A stretch of DNA of 64,000 nt from Tetrahymena thermophila SB210 (taxonomy: Eukaryota > Ciliophora > Oligohymenophorea > Hymenostomatida > Tetrahymenidae). Under the pieces are notes generated by a model that saw nothing but the letters and a program-made list of their open reading frames with translations, made no database searches and was not told where the DNA came from. Positions 1-11,972 of the stretch are shown in pieces. The DNA lies in assembly GCF_000189635.1 (NCBI RefSeq), contig NW_002476209.1, forward strand, positions 186,001 to 250,000. Direction: 5' to 3'. How positions within the stretch are numbered: the first letter of the stretch is position 1; each line of letters starts with the position of its first letter. A program made the position numbers and the translations under genes.

Positions 1-923
1 GTTGTGCTTCCTGAATCACCTATTATGAATTTAAATTTTAATAAGTTTTAAAATTAATTAATTATTAAACTAATTCTATAAAATATCTTTGCTAAAATCT
101 AATTATTTTTTTTGTCTTAAATTTTTTATCTTAATTTATTAAGAATTTTCTATATATATAATTGAAACAAAACTTTTATTTTTAAATTTTCAATATTTAT
201 TTTAGCATTCATTCAATTGATAAAGACTCTTAAATTACCTAACTCATCCTCCCAAAGATCTGCCATATTTGCCCATTTAATTGGATTTTATTCTGTAAGG
301 TTGTGTATAGGGATTTCTTCGCTTGTTCTTTCTGCATAAGGGAATTCGATGTTTTGCAATTCTTAAAACTAAGATTTTTCAGAGAGCTAATCTTTCAAAA
401 AAGTATGATTTTTTTAAGGCTCTGCAAGTAAGGACAATTTTTTAACAGTTCCCTTGTATGGAGTGCTAAAGAATACATCTGAGATTTATTATATTACCTT
501 AATTTCTGCAGTTGTATCTTCAGGTTTTTTATTTTTCCAATGCTCAGCATATTTAACTTTTACTTCTGTAGGAACATAAGTAACATTGTTTACTTCCTTA
601 TATTTTTTAAGATTTGGATGCTATTTTAAATCTAAGAGGGCGTTTGAACGAGCCTAAAAATTTGTGAGCAAAAGACTGTCTTTAGGAAGGAATTCTAAAC
701 AGAAGTTTTATTATTCAAATGAAAAGCGTGCATAATTTTCTCCATAAACTACATCAGGAATTGCATTCAAAACTAAATAATCGCACAACTAATCTAACTA
801 ATCAGATGGCATAATACCACCCTTCGAAAACTCAAATTTCCATCCATTCTATTCATAAGATTCTTTTGTAGCTTTGGGAAGCTTTTCTTTAATTTCTGCT
901 AGGTTTGAATTAGCTGGTTTCAT
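1..923 (-). CDS. TIP41-like protein (PP2A/TOR pathway regulator), partial
   Basis: TIP41/TIPRL proteins bind PP2A-type phosphatase catalytic subunits and modulate TOR and stress signalling in the cytosol. Reading from ATG at 923 with TAA/TAG as Gln gives an N-terminal 'WKFEFSKGGIMPSD', then 'IPDVVYGENY' (family: PEMxFGDN), then 'STPYKGTVKK' and 'IPIHNL...WEDEL', which follow the order of the TIP41 domain (PYKGT, then the ...EDELxDxG block). Exon 1 is 923..239. A GT...AG intron (238..20) splits the Gly codon of EDEL-G-D-S-G, and exon 2 (19..1) runs off the left edge, so the C-terminal third is missing. Without splicing, an in-frame TGA would cut the protein right after the EDELGN block, which supports the intron. 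The start is the first ATG, preceded by an A-rich leader. Family assignment is confident; residue-level function is inferred. Confidence 0.85.
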
Positions 924-2078
924 TTTTTACCTTTTAATTTATATATTTATTGAAGTGCTGATAAATTCCAATTTTAAAAATATTTATAATGAGTTTTTAA
1001 CTTTTAAAAATATATAATTTATTTATTAATTAAAATTTTCTTCTTCTTCTAAATTTTCATCAAATATTTTTAAAAGGTAAAAATTTATAAATTTTGCATT
1101 GATTATTCTGCACTAATTGATAGTGATATTTAAAGGTATTGCTGAAAAAAAAATACTAAAAGACAAATTATTTTTTTAAAATATTTACTGAAAAAATGGT
1201 CAGTATAAAGATGAATAAATTTTTTTATTTTTTTATTTTTTCTATTTTTTTTTTTAATAAATAATTTTTAAAAAATATTTTCTATTTTTAAAACTAAAAT
1301 AGTACTTATGACTTAATTTTAGATTTTTTTTCTATATTAACTTTTTACATTTTTATTTACTTTAGAAATAAATATTTTTACTATTAATTTATTTCAAGCA
1401 ACTGCTTAATTTAAAAAGCATTTCAAAACAAAAATGGTACAATTTTTTAAATAACTTAATTTTATATTTAAAATTTAATTCAATTTTCTATATCTCTAAG
1501 AGTTTTAGCTATCTGCTAGTGATAGGAGCCAGTATTTTTAATTAATATTTTTATTAAACCTGTACTTAAAGTTTGTTTTAAAAATAGCAGATAGTCTGCA
1601 AAAGAAATTGTAAAATTGGGATATTCATCCTTTTTAAAATGATTATGTATTCTTAAAAGTAGAATAAAATATTTTTTATTTTTATAAGTACTGAAGCATA
1701 ATTTAAGACATGAATGAAAGAAAGAATGATAGTTGTTTAAATAGCTGTTTTGAAATTAGAGTAAATGATAATGTGAAATGTTTTTTAATAAAAAGATGTA
1801 CGCATATAAAAACAACATTTAAGCAATAATAATAATGACATGAAAATAAAAATAATTGCAAATAAATAAGGAAAGAAATAATTAACAAATAGAGATGAAT
1901 GTAATGCTTTCTTTTAAAATTTCCAAGCAAATTAAAGGGCTTAAAATTTTATGAAAAAATTTTTTGTAAATTTTGGCATTTATTTCCCAGTTAATATTAA
2001 AATAAAATAATAACAATTAATATAAATTGATCAATACAAAGCATATCAAAATAGCAAGTAATATCAAAGAGAGTTGGC
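924..2078. other. Intergenic, divergent promoters
   Basis: AT-rich spacer between two divergently transcribed genes; it must hold both promoters. No coding pattern on either strand. A perfect 10-bp inverted repeat (CTATCTGCTA at 1509-1518, TAGCAGATAG at 1585-1594) around a locally GC-richer patch is the only structure seen. Confidence 0.5.
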
Positions 2079-5000
2079 ATGGGAAACTGTCAAAATCTTT
2101 CAGTAGGAAATGATCCTATCAAGGCTGAAAAGTTAAAAAAGAATAATAGCAACAACTTGTAAACTTACTTTTTAATTATTTTAGAAGATTTAGGAAAGAG
2201 ATAAAAGTAATAGGCATACTAATTTGTATAAGTTGGCCTCTTTCTAATTATTTATGCTTTAATTGCTTTTATCTTACCTCCTAAATTTGATAAGATGAAG
2301 AAAAAAAATCGAACTATTATAAGAAAGAAAATAAAGTACCTAATCAAATTATATACTAAAAAAATTATAGAATGATAAAGACATACACATGGAATAGAGA
2401 TTCGCATGGCCTTTTCGATTATGAGAGCAAAGGAATCATAAAAAACTAATTAAAAATACCTGAACCAGGTAGATAGAATATAAAATGAACAAATATTATT
2501 AATTATTTAAAAAGGATTTCAGTACTTTATCCTCTTAGCTTGGAATATATTTAAATAACAAAAAATATGTGATAAATGTATTCTTCGTTAATATAAACCA
2601 GCTTTTGAAAGAAATCTAGAAAATTAAGTAATAAAATTTATTTAAAAAGGTTTAATAGTGCGTGAAAAAGATGAGATCAAGATATTGACATCACAAAATT
2701 ACAAGGGAGTAATAATTAGCTTTATTTAAATACTAAAACATTTCTTTTAGATTGAATGAGAAAGAATATTTCAGGCAAATATAAAGGTGCATTAATTATT
2801 CAAATAAACATCAAAAGGAATCCGCAGATATGAAGAAATTGGCCTTTGTAGACATAAGAAACAATCACTATGTTGTTGACTCTGAATATATAACAAATAC
2901 AGAAACAGAATTAAAAGTTAAAAAATCATCATAAGAAGAAGGGATTGGAGATTTATGCGTTTGGGCGGTTGTTAAATCTTTAAAGACATCTAAAGGATAA
3001 AAGGTAATTAATACATTTTCCTGCAAATAAAATCTTTTTGAAAGTTTTATAACTGTTTGATTTATACAAATTTTAAAGCTGGAGAATTACATATTTTAAT
3101 TAATTTCGTATTTTTTCGCTTTACTTTTCTTACCATCCATTTCATTTTAAGTTCCACTACTTTTCAGAATTTTATTTTTTATCAGTAAGTTTAATTATCT
3201 TATTATAAGCGATAGAGAGTAAAATTAATATTTCTTGATATATAAATTATCAAAATTTTTTTTTCAATCTAATAATTAAATTTTTTTTTAATCAACCATT
3301 TCACATTTGTTTACTGTTTATTTTGTTAACTAAATTAAAAGGGTTACGAACTATAAGTTGGAGATTACTTAAAACTAGGCAGAGTGCGTTTTAGAATAAA
3401 AGAGCTATAGGGCTTAGATAATGAGAAAAAGGTATAGTACCATTTAATTTTTTTAAGAATGTGGAAGAAAATAAGTGATTATTATTAATTAATTAATTAA
3501 TTTAACAAAATAATTTGAATGATAAGATTTGCAATTAAAAAATTTTAAACACTCTTTCTTATCTTAAAATTGCAAACGCTCGAATGAGCTTTAAATTAAT
3601 CGCTTTTGACAAAATTAAAACTAAATTTAATTTTTCTACTTTCACATTTTTACTTGCTGGGTATTTAAAGAAAATAATTTCATTTTCTTTAAAAAAATCC
3701 AATTCCTTCCTGATCTACATTCATTGTATTTTTTATAAAATCTTTTTTTTAACTTGTAACAGTAGAACAAAAATTTTGTATTTGGATCTAATCTCAATAT
3801 ACTAAATATGGATGAAATGGAATAGAAAAATGAAAATGTTCAGTAAAAAGAGTAAGATGACACTTCTTCAAACAGTCCAAATACTTGCAGAATATGTTTA
3901 GGGGATAATGATGAACCCGACAATCCATTTATAACTCCCTGTAAATGCGATGGTACCATGAAATGCATCCATATAAAATGTCTTTAACAGTGGCTTAAAA
4001 GTAGGTTACATCCAAAATAAACACCCTACTCAATTTCTTTTGTCTGGAAGACATTCGATTGTGAGCTCTGTAAACAATAATTTCCAAGTAATAATACTTA
4101 CTAAATTAACTATTTTATTAATTCAAATACAAATTATTTATTGAAATAACTAATCTCAAATATAACTTTTAGATATGGTCAAAGTAAAGGGTAATGTTTA
4201 TGATACAGTTGAAATTCCTCGCCCATCTCCACCTTACGTCACTATGGAGATATTAAGTAAAGACAAAAATATTTGCAAAGGTAAAATATAATATTAAAAT
4301 CTATATTTCTGACTCTTTTTAATTAGTTAAATTTGTATTTCCAAATTATAATTTGAAACTTTAACAATTGAATGTTAATTAATAAGGTATCCATGTAATT
4401 ACTTTGAGCCAAAAGAACCAAATCAGGCTTGGAAGAGGTCATGACTCAGATATAAGAATTAGCGATATATCAGTAAGCAGGTGCCATGCTATTTTAAGCT
4501 ATGATCAAGGAATATTTACAATTGAAGATAACAACAGTAAGTTTGGAACCCTTGCGCTTATAAAGGACCCCATATAACTAAACAATTAAAACAATAATAT
4601 AGCCATTCAAATAGGAAGAACCGTTCTTTCTTTTATCCTTAAAAAAAATTGGAAAATATATTAAGTTTCTATTCCACCGTAAAATAATTAAAATATTTTT
4701 TATTGTAAAATAAATTAATTCACAAAATAATAGATAATAGATGAGTTAAAAGCAAAATTAGTAAAATAAAATTGAGAGCTCACCTGAAAAGGTTGAGAAA
4801 AAAGGCCCCAAAATTAAAACAATAGAAGCACCTGGATAGAAAGATGAAGAAAATGTCATGAATTAAAAAATCGATGAAGGTGAAAATCATAATTCAATTT
4901 AGCCCGCTAATCACCATCCTCCTCGTTTTATGAGCTAGCAAGCTGAAAGTAGCAATTAAAATATGAATATTTAAAATAATAATTTAAATATAAATAATCA

Positions 5001-5678
5001 TCATCATCACAGTGGATCGGATAATGAATAAGGTAACATGTAATTAAACCATCAATCAAGTAACCAGCATTAAGCAAATAATAACTTTTAATTACCTGAG
5101 TTTAAAGATCCAGCAGAAGAATTAGAAGCTTTCTAAAGATAAAAAGAAAAAGAGTCAGAAATATAAATTCTCCAGCAATAGTTAGATCTTATTAAATAGC
5201 ATAAAAATATAAATTAGTAGAATCTACAAAATTTATTAAATAACCCTCATGAAGAATAAAAGATTGACCATGAGAAAATAAAACTCTAAAACACTATAGA
5301 CCAGTACTCCTAAAAAATTAAAGAAATAGAAACTAAAATAAAATATCTTTAAAATGACAGGTAAAATATATAAAATTGAACAAAGTTTTCATCTATTTTA
5401 ATTTTTTAATAAATCAATAAATAAATAAATCTAAATATAAAAAAATAAATAATAGAAATGACTTGAAGGAAAATAATAATTAATCAAACAATTTAATAAG
5501 CGAAAGAAGTGATAATTAGTCATATAGAAAAAATGGATACTAAGAAAGTATGTACCCTGAAAATAATATTAATTTTAATGCATAAAAAATTCAAAAGGGT
5601 AACAACCTTAATAACACTGAATATAATCAAAATGCAGAAAGTCAGTAATAAACCGAAAGAAATCTTAGACAAAATTGA
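2079..5678 (+). CDS. RING-CH plus FHA domain protein with Gln/Asn-rich coiled-coil tail
   Basis: Probable membrane-tethered E3 ubiquitin ligase that reads phospho-threonine signals. The start MGNC suggests N-myristoylation and palmitoylation. A conserved block (LQVGDYLKLGRVRFRIKEL) lies at 3342-3431. A C4HC3 RING-CH finger (CRICLGD...CKCDGTMKCIHIKC...CELC) lies at about 3885-4075, and an FHA core (IRLGRGHDSDIRI...SRCHAIL...NNSKFGT) at 4387-4570. The tail is Gln/Asn-rich with a coiled coil. In-phase exons: 2515-2708, 2761-3003, 3342-3431, 3826-4087, 4173-4280, 4387-4678, 4734-5360, 5456-5678. The 5' exons (2079 to 2468) are not fully resolved; two very short introns seem needed between 2158 and 2295. 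The splice 4678/4734 joins the FHA part to the coiled-coil tail in phase; otherwise that tail would be a separate gene starting at 4741. An internal ATG at 3808 could start a shorter RING-CH/FHA form. RING-CH followed by FHA is known among ciliates and apicomplexans; substrate unknown. Confidence 0.75.
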
Positions 5679-7261
5679 TCTTATTAAAATACTTGTATAA
5701 TTAACGCTTTTTTCGAATTTTTGTTATAAAGAGTCAATTCACATACTTCTATCTACCCACATACATACATAAATACATACATCCATACATACACACTCAC
5801 AAATAATTTACTGTCGAAACCATTCACTATATTCTTTTATTAAATTCTACAAAAATTCTATGGGAATTAATTACAATTAAAAATTATAACAGAAAAACGA
5901 TAACAAAAGCAAATGTATTTGTTTCTATTATTAAGCTATAAATTTAAATATTTATCTATCATCCATCGATCCATCTATCATATTTTTGCTGACATAATAA
6001 AAAATAACTGTATAATCACGTTAAATTTATAAAATTTATCTAAAAGATAATAATATGATATCTAATTTTAAAAAAATACATTATTAATAAATTTATTTTT
6101 TATTTAGTTTATGAATATATACTTATATGTTAGATTCTTGTATACTTTATTCAATAAATAATTTATGAACTCAATTAATTACTCAAAAAAGTCCTTTTTA
6201 AATCTCACCTAATTATTATTGCTTATATACCAAGTTTATTTTCTACAACTCACTAAAATTAAGGTTAGAAAATATTAATTTTTGATTAAATACTAAATTG
6301 TAAAAGAATTTGTGAATTCCACATATTTTACTAGTATTTAATCTTAATAAATCTTAATTTAGCAACAATATTTATATTTTTTTTTGAAAGATAAGTTTAT
6401 TTTTATGTAATTAAAGCTTACTATTTGGAAAAATAAATTTATATAATTTTAATAGCTTTTTAACATTTAAAAATTCTTTATTTATTTTTATATAAATGGA
6501 AAATATACTAAATTGATATTTTTGGAGTTATAGATAAATAGGTAGTTAGCTAACCTATCTAATTATGTATTCTTAAAATGTATAATCATATTAATTTTAA
6601 GTATAAAGTAAGCTATAGTTTTAAAGAGTATCATTTTTTTATTAAATTTTTATATTATTTTTTCAGTTTAAATATCATTATATAATAATTAGTATTACTT
6701 TTAAATTATAAAAAGATGGTTCAAAAATATTTCTTTTTTAACAAATTTTAATAAAAATTGTTCAAATAAAATTAATTTTATAAGTAAGTTATTTTTTGTA
6801 ACAATAAAGATTTTATTTATTAAATAAATATTTTTTACATAAAAATTAAAAGATTTAATAACATTAAGTAAAATTTGAAATTTAACTGAAAATAACTTAT
6901 AATGTTAAAATACAATAAAATGCATAGCATGTAATGAAAATAAAATTCAGATTAATATAACTAAATCTAATAAAAAAACTAGAGCTAGTTTGATATTAGC
7001 TAATATCAGTTAAAAATAAATTAATAATAAGGTTCTTGAATTAGAAGTAAATATTTTAAGAAATCGATACTTAAATAATAAGTAGAAAAAAAAATAATTA
7101 ACAAGTGATTTATAAATCAAATTACAACTCTCTTTTATAAAAATTTTAATTTTATAAAAAACAAAGTCACTATAAATTTATTTGTCAACTTAGAAAAAGA
7201 CTTGTTTTTATAAGGATAAAATAGAATAATTATACTACGTTGAATTTATAAAAAGGAGAAA
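5679..7261. other. Intergenic with CATA and CATC microsatellites
   Basis: AT-rich spacer. It starts with a (CATA)n-like tract near 5756-5800 and a TATC/CATC tract near 5950-5980. No gene seen on either strand. The last part must carry the promoter of the Ca2+ pump gene. Confidence 0.5.
5756..5800. repeat. CATA/CATC microsatellite
   Basis: Imperfect tandem CATA repeats with CATC and CACA variants, just downstream of the RING-CH/FHA stop. Confidence 0.8.
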
Positions 7262-10200
7262 ATGGCGCAAAAATAGCGATTCAAAGAGGAAACTGAACCT
7301 GATATTTTTTTTAAAATTGATCCTTAGGAGCTATCTGAAATGTTTGATATTGATAATATCAGAGATCATCATAGTTCAAGCATGCTAAGATAAAAAGGAG
7401 GACCTCTAAGCTTGCTGGCAGACTTGCATACAAGTATTGATAGAGGTATAAATTAAATCGAATCTGAAATAGAAGCACGTAAGGAGCACTTTGGTGAAAA
7501 TCTTCGTATTTAGAAGGAACCTAAGACTCTTTTTGAAATGATCATAGATTGCTTTGAAGATTTGATGTTGTAAATTCTTTGCTTAGCATCTTTAGTTTCC
7601 ACAACCATAGGTATATAAATAAATATCTAATAGTATTTACAAAATATTTACATGTGCTAAAAATGATTGCCTTCTTATTTAAAATTATCTTTAAAATTAT
7701 TAATAGGTATTCTTGAAGATGGTCTTGCTAAAGGATGGATGGAAGGAGCAACAATTTTAATTGCAGTTTTAATTATCGTCAGTATTTCTGCTGGTAATAA
7801 CTATATCAAAGAGCAATAGTTTTTAAAGCTTAATGCAAAGAGAGAGGAAATTACAGTAAAAGTTAAAAGAAACGGTTAAGTAAGTATTTATAAATATATT
7901 TTTAATAAACTGATTTAGTTATACATATTTGTTAACAAACAAACGACTTTAATTTTAATTAAAAAAAGTTCTTTTGAAAATTTGAAATAAATTAAAGAAT
8001 AAAATTAAAAAGCTATTTTATCAAGTTTTGCATAAAGCATACAGTAAATTATCGAATATTAGATTAATTTAATTTATTTATTTATAAAAATAGAAAAAAT
8101 AAATTGATTGCAAATAGTTACTTGTAGGAGATATTCTATACGTTGAAATAGGTGATGTTATGCAAGTCGATGGTATTTTGATGGAAGGAAGCGAAATTCA
8201 AATGGACGAATCAAGTGTAACAGGAGAAAGTGATCATATCAATAAAACTCCTGCTCTTTTAGGTGAAGTGGGAAACACTACCTCGTTTCTAATTTCAGGC
8301 TCAAAAGTAATTAATTAATTTATGCTTTATTTTATAGAATTAAAAACTTTATTGTTTTTTTTACCTCAAAAATATTTTTATATTAAGTATTATTTTATTT
8401 ATTATCACAACTTTTAAAATCATATTAGGTTATGGATGGAACTGGACTTATGCTTGTCTGTGCAGTAGGATAAAATACATAATTAGGTAAATTGAGAGAA
8501 AAACTATAAGATGAGTAGCCTCCAACTCCTTTATAACAAAAATTAGAAACAGTCGCAGAAGATATTGGTAAAATTAATTAAAATATATGGTAAAATTAGC
8601 TAGAACTTTTTATTTAAATTTATAGGTAAAATTGGTACTGTGGCTGCTGCCCTTACTATGCTTGCTATAAATATTCATTTAATTGTTAATATTGTAATTG
8701 GAGAGCACTGTTTTCTTTGTATCGAGAGTGCTTAAGCAGTAGTTAATAGTTTTCTAATTGGTATTACAATTATTGTTGTTGCAGTCCCTGAAGGACTTCC
8801 TTTAGCAGTAACAATTGCTTTAGCATATTCAGTTAATAAAATGAAAGATGAAAATAACCTTGTAAAAGAATTATCTTCTTGTGAAATTATGGGAGGAGCC
8901 ACTAACATTTGCTCAGATAAAACTGGTAAAATTTAATATTTTGAAACAAATTAATATTAATCAGTGAATATTTATTATATTTAAAAAAAGGTACTCTAAC
9001 TCAAAATATTATGTCAGTATCAAAAATGTATATTGATAATAGAATTTATAAAAGAGAGTAAATAAGAAGAGATTAAGTTGCTCCTAATCTTGCCACTCTT
9101 CTAGCTGAATGTATTTGTGTAAATTCATCAGCTGACCCTGAAAAAGAGCTTCTCACTAGTAAATGGGTATAAATTGGTAAATAAATAAATAATTTAATTT
9201 TTATATTTAAAAATGTTAAACTCTTTAAAATAAATAGGAAACAAAACTGAATGTGCTTTAATAGAGTTGGCAGATTAACTAGGATTTGGGTATTAAAACT
9301 TTAGAACAAAAGATATTTTAAGGGTTTTACCTTTCAGTAGTACAAGAAAGAAAATGACCACTGTCTATCGTTACAGCCCTAATTGCTATAGAGTATATGT
9401 CAAAGGTGCAAGTGAAGTTATTTTAGAACGTTGCACATTTATAAAGCTAAGATCTGAAAATATGCCTTGTGACTATTAATAGAAGGAAAAAATTAAAGTT
9501 CAAGTCATCAAAAAATTCGCTGATGATGCTTTAAGAACTCTTGCTTTAGCCTATAAAGATATTGAAATTTAACCAGGCATGGATGCCAAAGAAATCAATG
9601 AAAATTTTCTTGAAACAAATTTAACTTTGATAGGTATTGCAGGTATAAAAGATCCACTAAGACCAGAAATTCCAAAGGCTATTAAAACTTGCCATTAAGC
9701 AGGTATAACTGTTAGAATGGTTACAGGTGATAATGTGAACACTGCAGTAGCTATTGCTAAAGATTGTGGTATCTTACCTTAAGATACTAAAATTACAAAT
9801 AGTAAATTTATAAACCATAAATTTTCTCTAAAAAAATTATTTTATTTATTTATTTATTTCAAAAGATAATTATGAAATTCTGGAGGGAAAGAAATTTAGA
9901 GAATTAGTTGGAGGAGTTAAGTATGAGAATCCTCATGCTCAAGATATCCAAGATAGAGGATAAGCGAAGATAGTTAATTTCGATATTTTTAAGTAGATTG
10001 TAAAAGATTTAAAAGTACTTGCTAGATCTACACCAGAAGATAAATACTTACTTGTTACAGGTTTAATTTAGATGGAAGAAGTTGTTGCTGTCACAGGTGA
10101 TGGGTAATCAATCTATATACATATTGTAATTACTTATTCTTAATCTTATTAATTATCATAGAACTAATGATGCTCCTGCTCTTAAAAAGGCTGATGTCGG

Positions 10201-11273
10201 TTTTGCTATGGGTATAGCAGGAACTGAAATAGCAAAAGAAGCTGCAGGTATTATCCTTCTTGACGATAATTTTGCCAGTATTATTACCGCATGTAAGTGG
10301 GGTAGAAATATTTATGATTCCATAAGAAAGTTTATTTAGTTTTAATTAACTGTCAACGCAGTTGCTTTGTTTATGTGCTTTATGGGAGCAGTCATTTTGA
10401 AGTAATCTCCCTTGAATTCAATTCAGATGCTTTGGTAATTTTTTTTTATTTATTTATTACTTGAGTTAAATTACGTTAACGATTTAGGGTTAACCTTATT
10501 ATGGACACTTTTGCTTCTTTAGCACTTTCAACAGAACCACCAAGTGATTCTCTTTTAAAAAGAATGCCTTATGGACGTAATGATTCAATTATTACACCAA
10601 ACATGTAAATAGTTCATCTTATAAATTTATCATCTAAGTGATATTTTGTATAATTTTAAGGTGGAGAAATATAGCAGGATAAAGTCTCTATTAAATTACT
10701 ATACTAAGTCTTATCTTATTTAAATTTCCAGAGTGGTTGGATATTCAAAGTTCAATAGGAATGGTGAAATTTTCTGATGAAAAAGCTGTACATTTTACCA
10801 TATTCTTTTAAGCGTTTGTTTTGATGTAAGTTTTCAATGAATTTAATGCTAGAAAACTTGAAAGAAATTAAATTAATGTATTTGAAGGTTTGTTTAATAA
10901 TTGGCTCTTTTGGTTAGTTATTCTTTTCACTTTCTTCATTTAATTTTTGATGGTAAGTGTTGGTGGAGAGTATGTTGGTGTTACTACTTTAACTATTACA
11001 TAGCATTTAATATGCATGGCTATAGGATCAGGAGGATTATTGGTTGGTGTCTTAATTAAAATATTTCCCAACGAGTTATTTAATCATATCCAATTATTTA
11101 GAGAAGAAGCTATGGAATATACAAAGATGGATTAATCTTTTACCAGCATTGTCCGTAAAAAATCGTCTATCAGATATAATTACTCAGGATTAAATGTAGG
11201 TAGCTAATAGAACATAGAGTAATAACCAGTTAATTCACCTAAAAGTCAACAAAAAATAAATCAAAATGCTTGA
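7262..11273 (+). CDS. P-type Ca2+-transporting ATPase, plasma-membrane (PMCA, type IIB) class
   Basis: ATP-driven Ca2+ export pump of the plasma membrane or a contractile-vacuole/alveolar membrane. Eleven in-phase exons: 7262-7610, 7707-7879, 8094-8306, 8429-8567, 8626-8925, 8991-9176, 9238-9801, 9866-10103, 10162-10434, 10488-10604 and 10661-11273, giving 1,054 residues. Visible motifs in order: actuator '[10 protein letters not shown]', M4 Ca2+ site '[11 protein letters not shown]', phosphorylation loop CSDKTGTLTQN, nucleotide-binding 'VKGASE', 'GIKDPLRPE', MVTGDN, hinge [11 protein letters not shown], and M6 'VNLIMDT'. PEGLP in M4 with one Ca2+ site is typical of PMCA rather than SERCA. 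Introns fall exactly inside DKTG|T and GDG|TNDAP. The C-terminal tail after M10 is short (about 65 residues, Ser/Gln-rich) and shows no clear calmodulin-binding helix, unlike animal PMCAs. Class confident; which Tetrahymena paralogue it matches was not determined. Confidence 0.95.
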
Positions 11274-11972
11274 TTTATATTTTAAAGCAACAAATAAAAT
11301 AAAAAAACGATCTCTTAAAAAAATATAAAATATATTTACTAAAAATTTAAATAACTTACTATAAAAAGACTTAATTGTCTTATTATAAATATATATTTTT
11401 TTGTTAAACTGTAAATTAATTTCAAAAATTTAGAACTATTTTAATTGAAAAAACCTTGTTATAATTGATTTTCAATAAAATTAATTTTTCCAAAAAAATA
11501 AAATAAAATTTAGTGAAGGAAAAATATAACTTAAAATAATTTATCTTTTACCAAGAAAAAATTCACTTTTTTTAAATTTTTAGTTTAAGTAATAATAAAA
11601 ATTCAATTAATTTGCCATTTGTTTGAAGCTTTGATTGCCTATAATATTTTGTTTTCCATTTTTAAAATTTTATTTTTTCCATAATAATTTTTTAATTTTA
11701 AAGCATTAATTTATTTTTTGGATTATTATTGTTTGTTTTAATATGAAAAATAAATTATCATTTTAATTTATATTTGTTTAAATTATAACTATTGATAATA
11801 TTGATAATGAAAATAATTATTTTTAATAAGGCTAATTAAAGATTTAAAACAAAATTTTTTATTGGTAAAATATTAATAATTAGATTAATCAAACACCACT
11901 AAATTATTATAAATTTAAGATATAAATTTTCTATCCAAGTGATTTTTTTCGATTAAGTTTATTTATATTGAT
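11274..11972. other. Intergenic
   Basis: AT-rich spacer between two genes on the same strand: 3' end of the Ca2+ pump and promoter of the next gene. No other signal seen. Confidence 0.5.

Noticed and set aside
1703-1930. 75-residue minus-strand open frame
   Set aside because: Phe/Leu/Ile-rich translation typical of random AT-rich DNA; no start context or coding composition.
3584-3805. 73-residue plus-strand open frame
   Set aside because: Lies in an intron of the RING-CH/FHA gene and reads like random AT-rich sequence.
4741-5678. Separate coiled-coil gene starting at ATG 4741
   Set aside because: A GTAAAA...AATAATAG intron (4679-4733) joins it in phase to the FHA exon, and otherwise the upstream gene would overlap it in another frame; one gene is simpler.
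5509-5700. 63-residue plus-strand open frame
   Set aside because: Out-of-frame shadow of the last exon of the RING-CH/FHA gene, whose true frame ends at TGA 5678.
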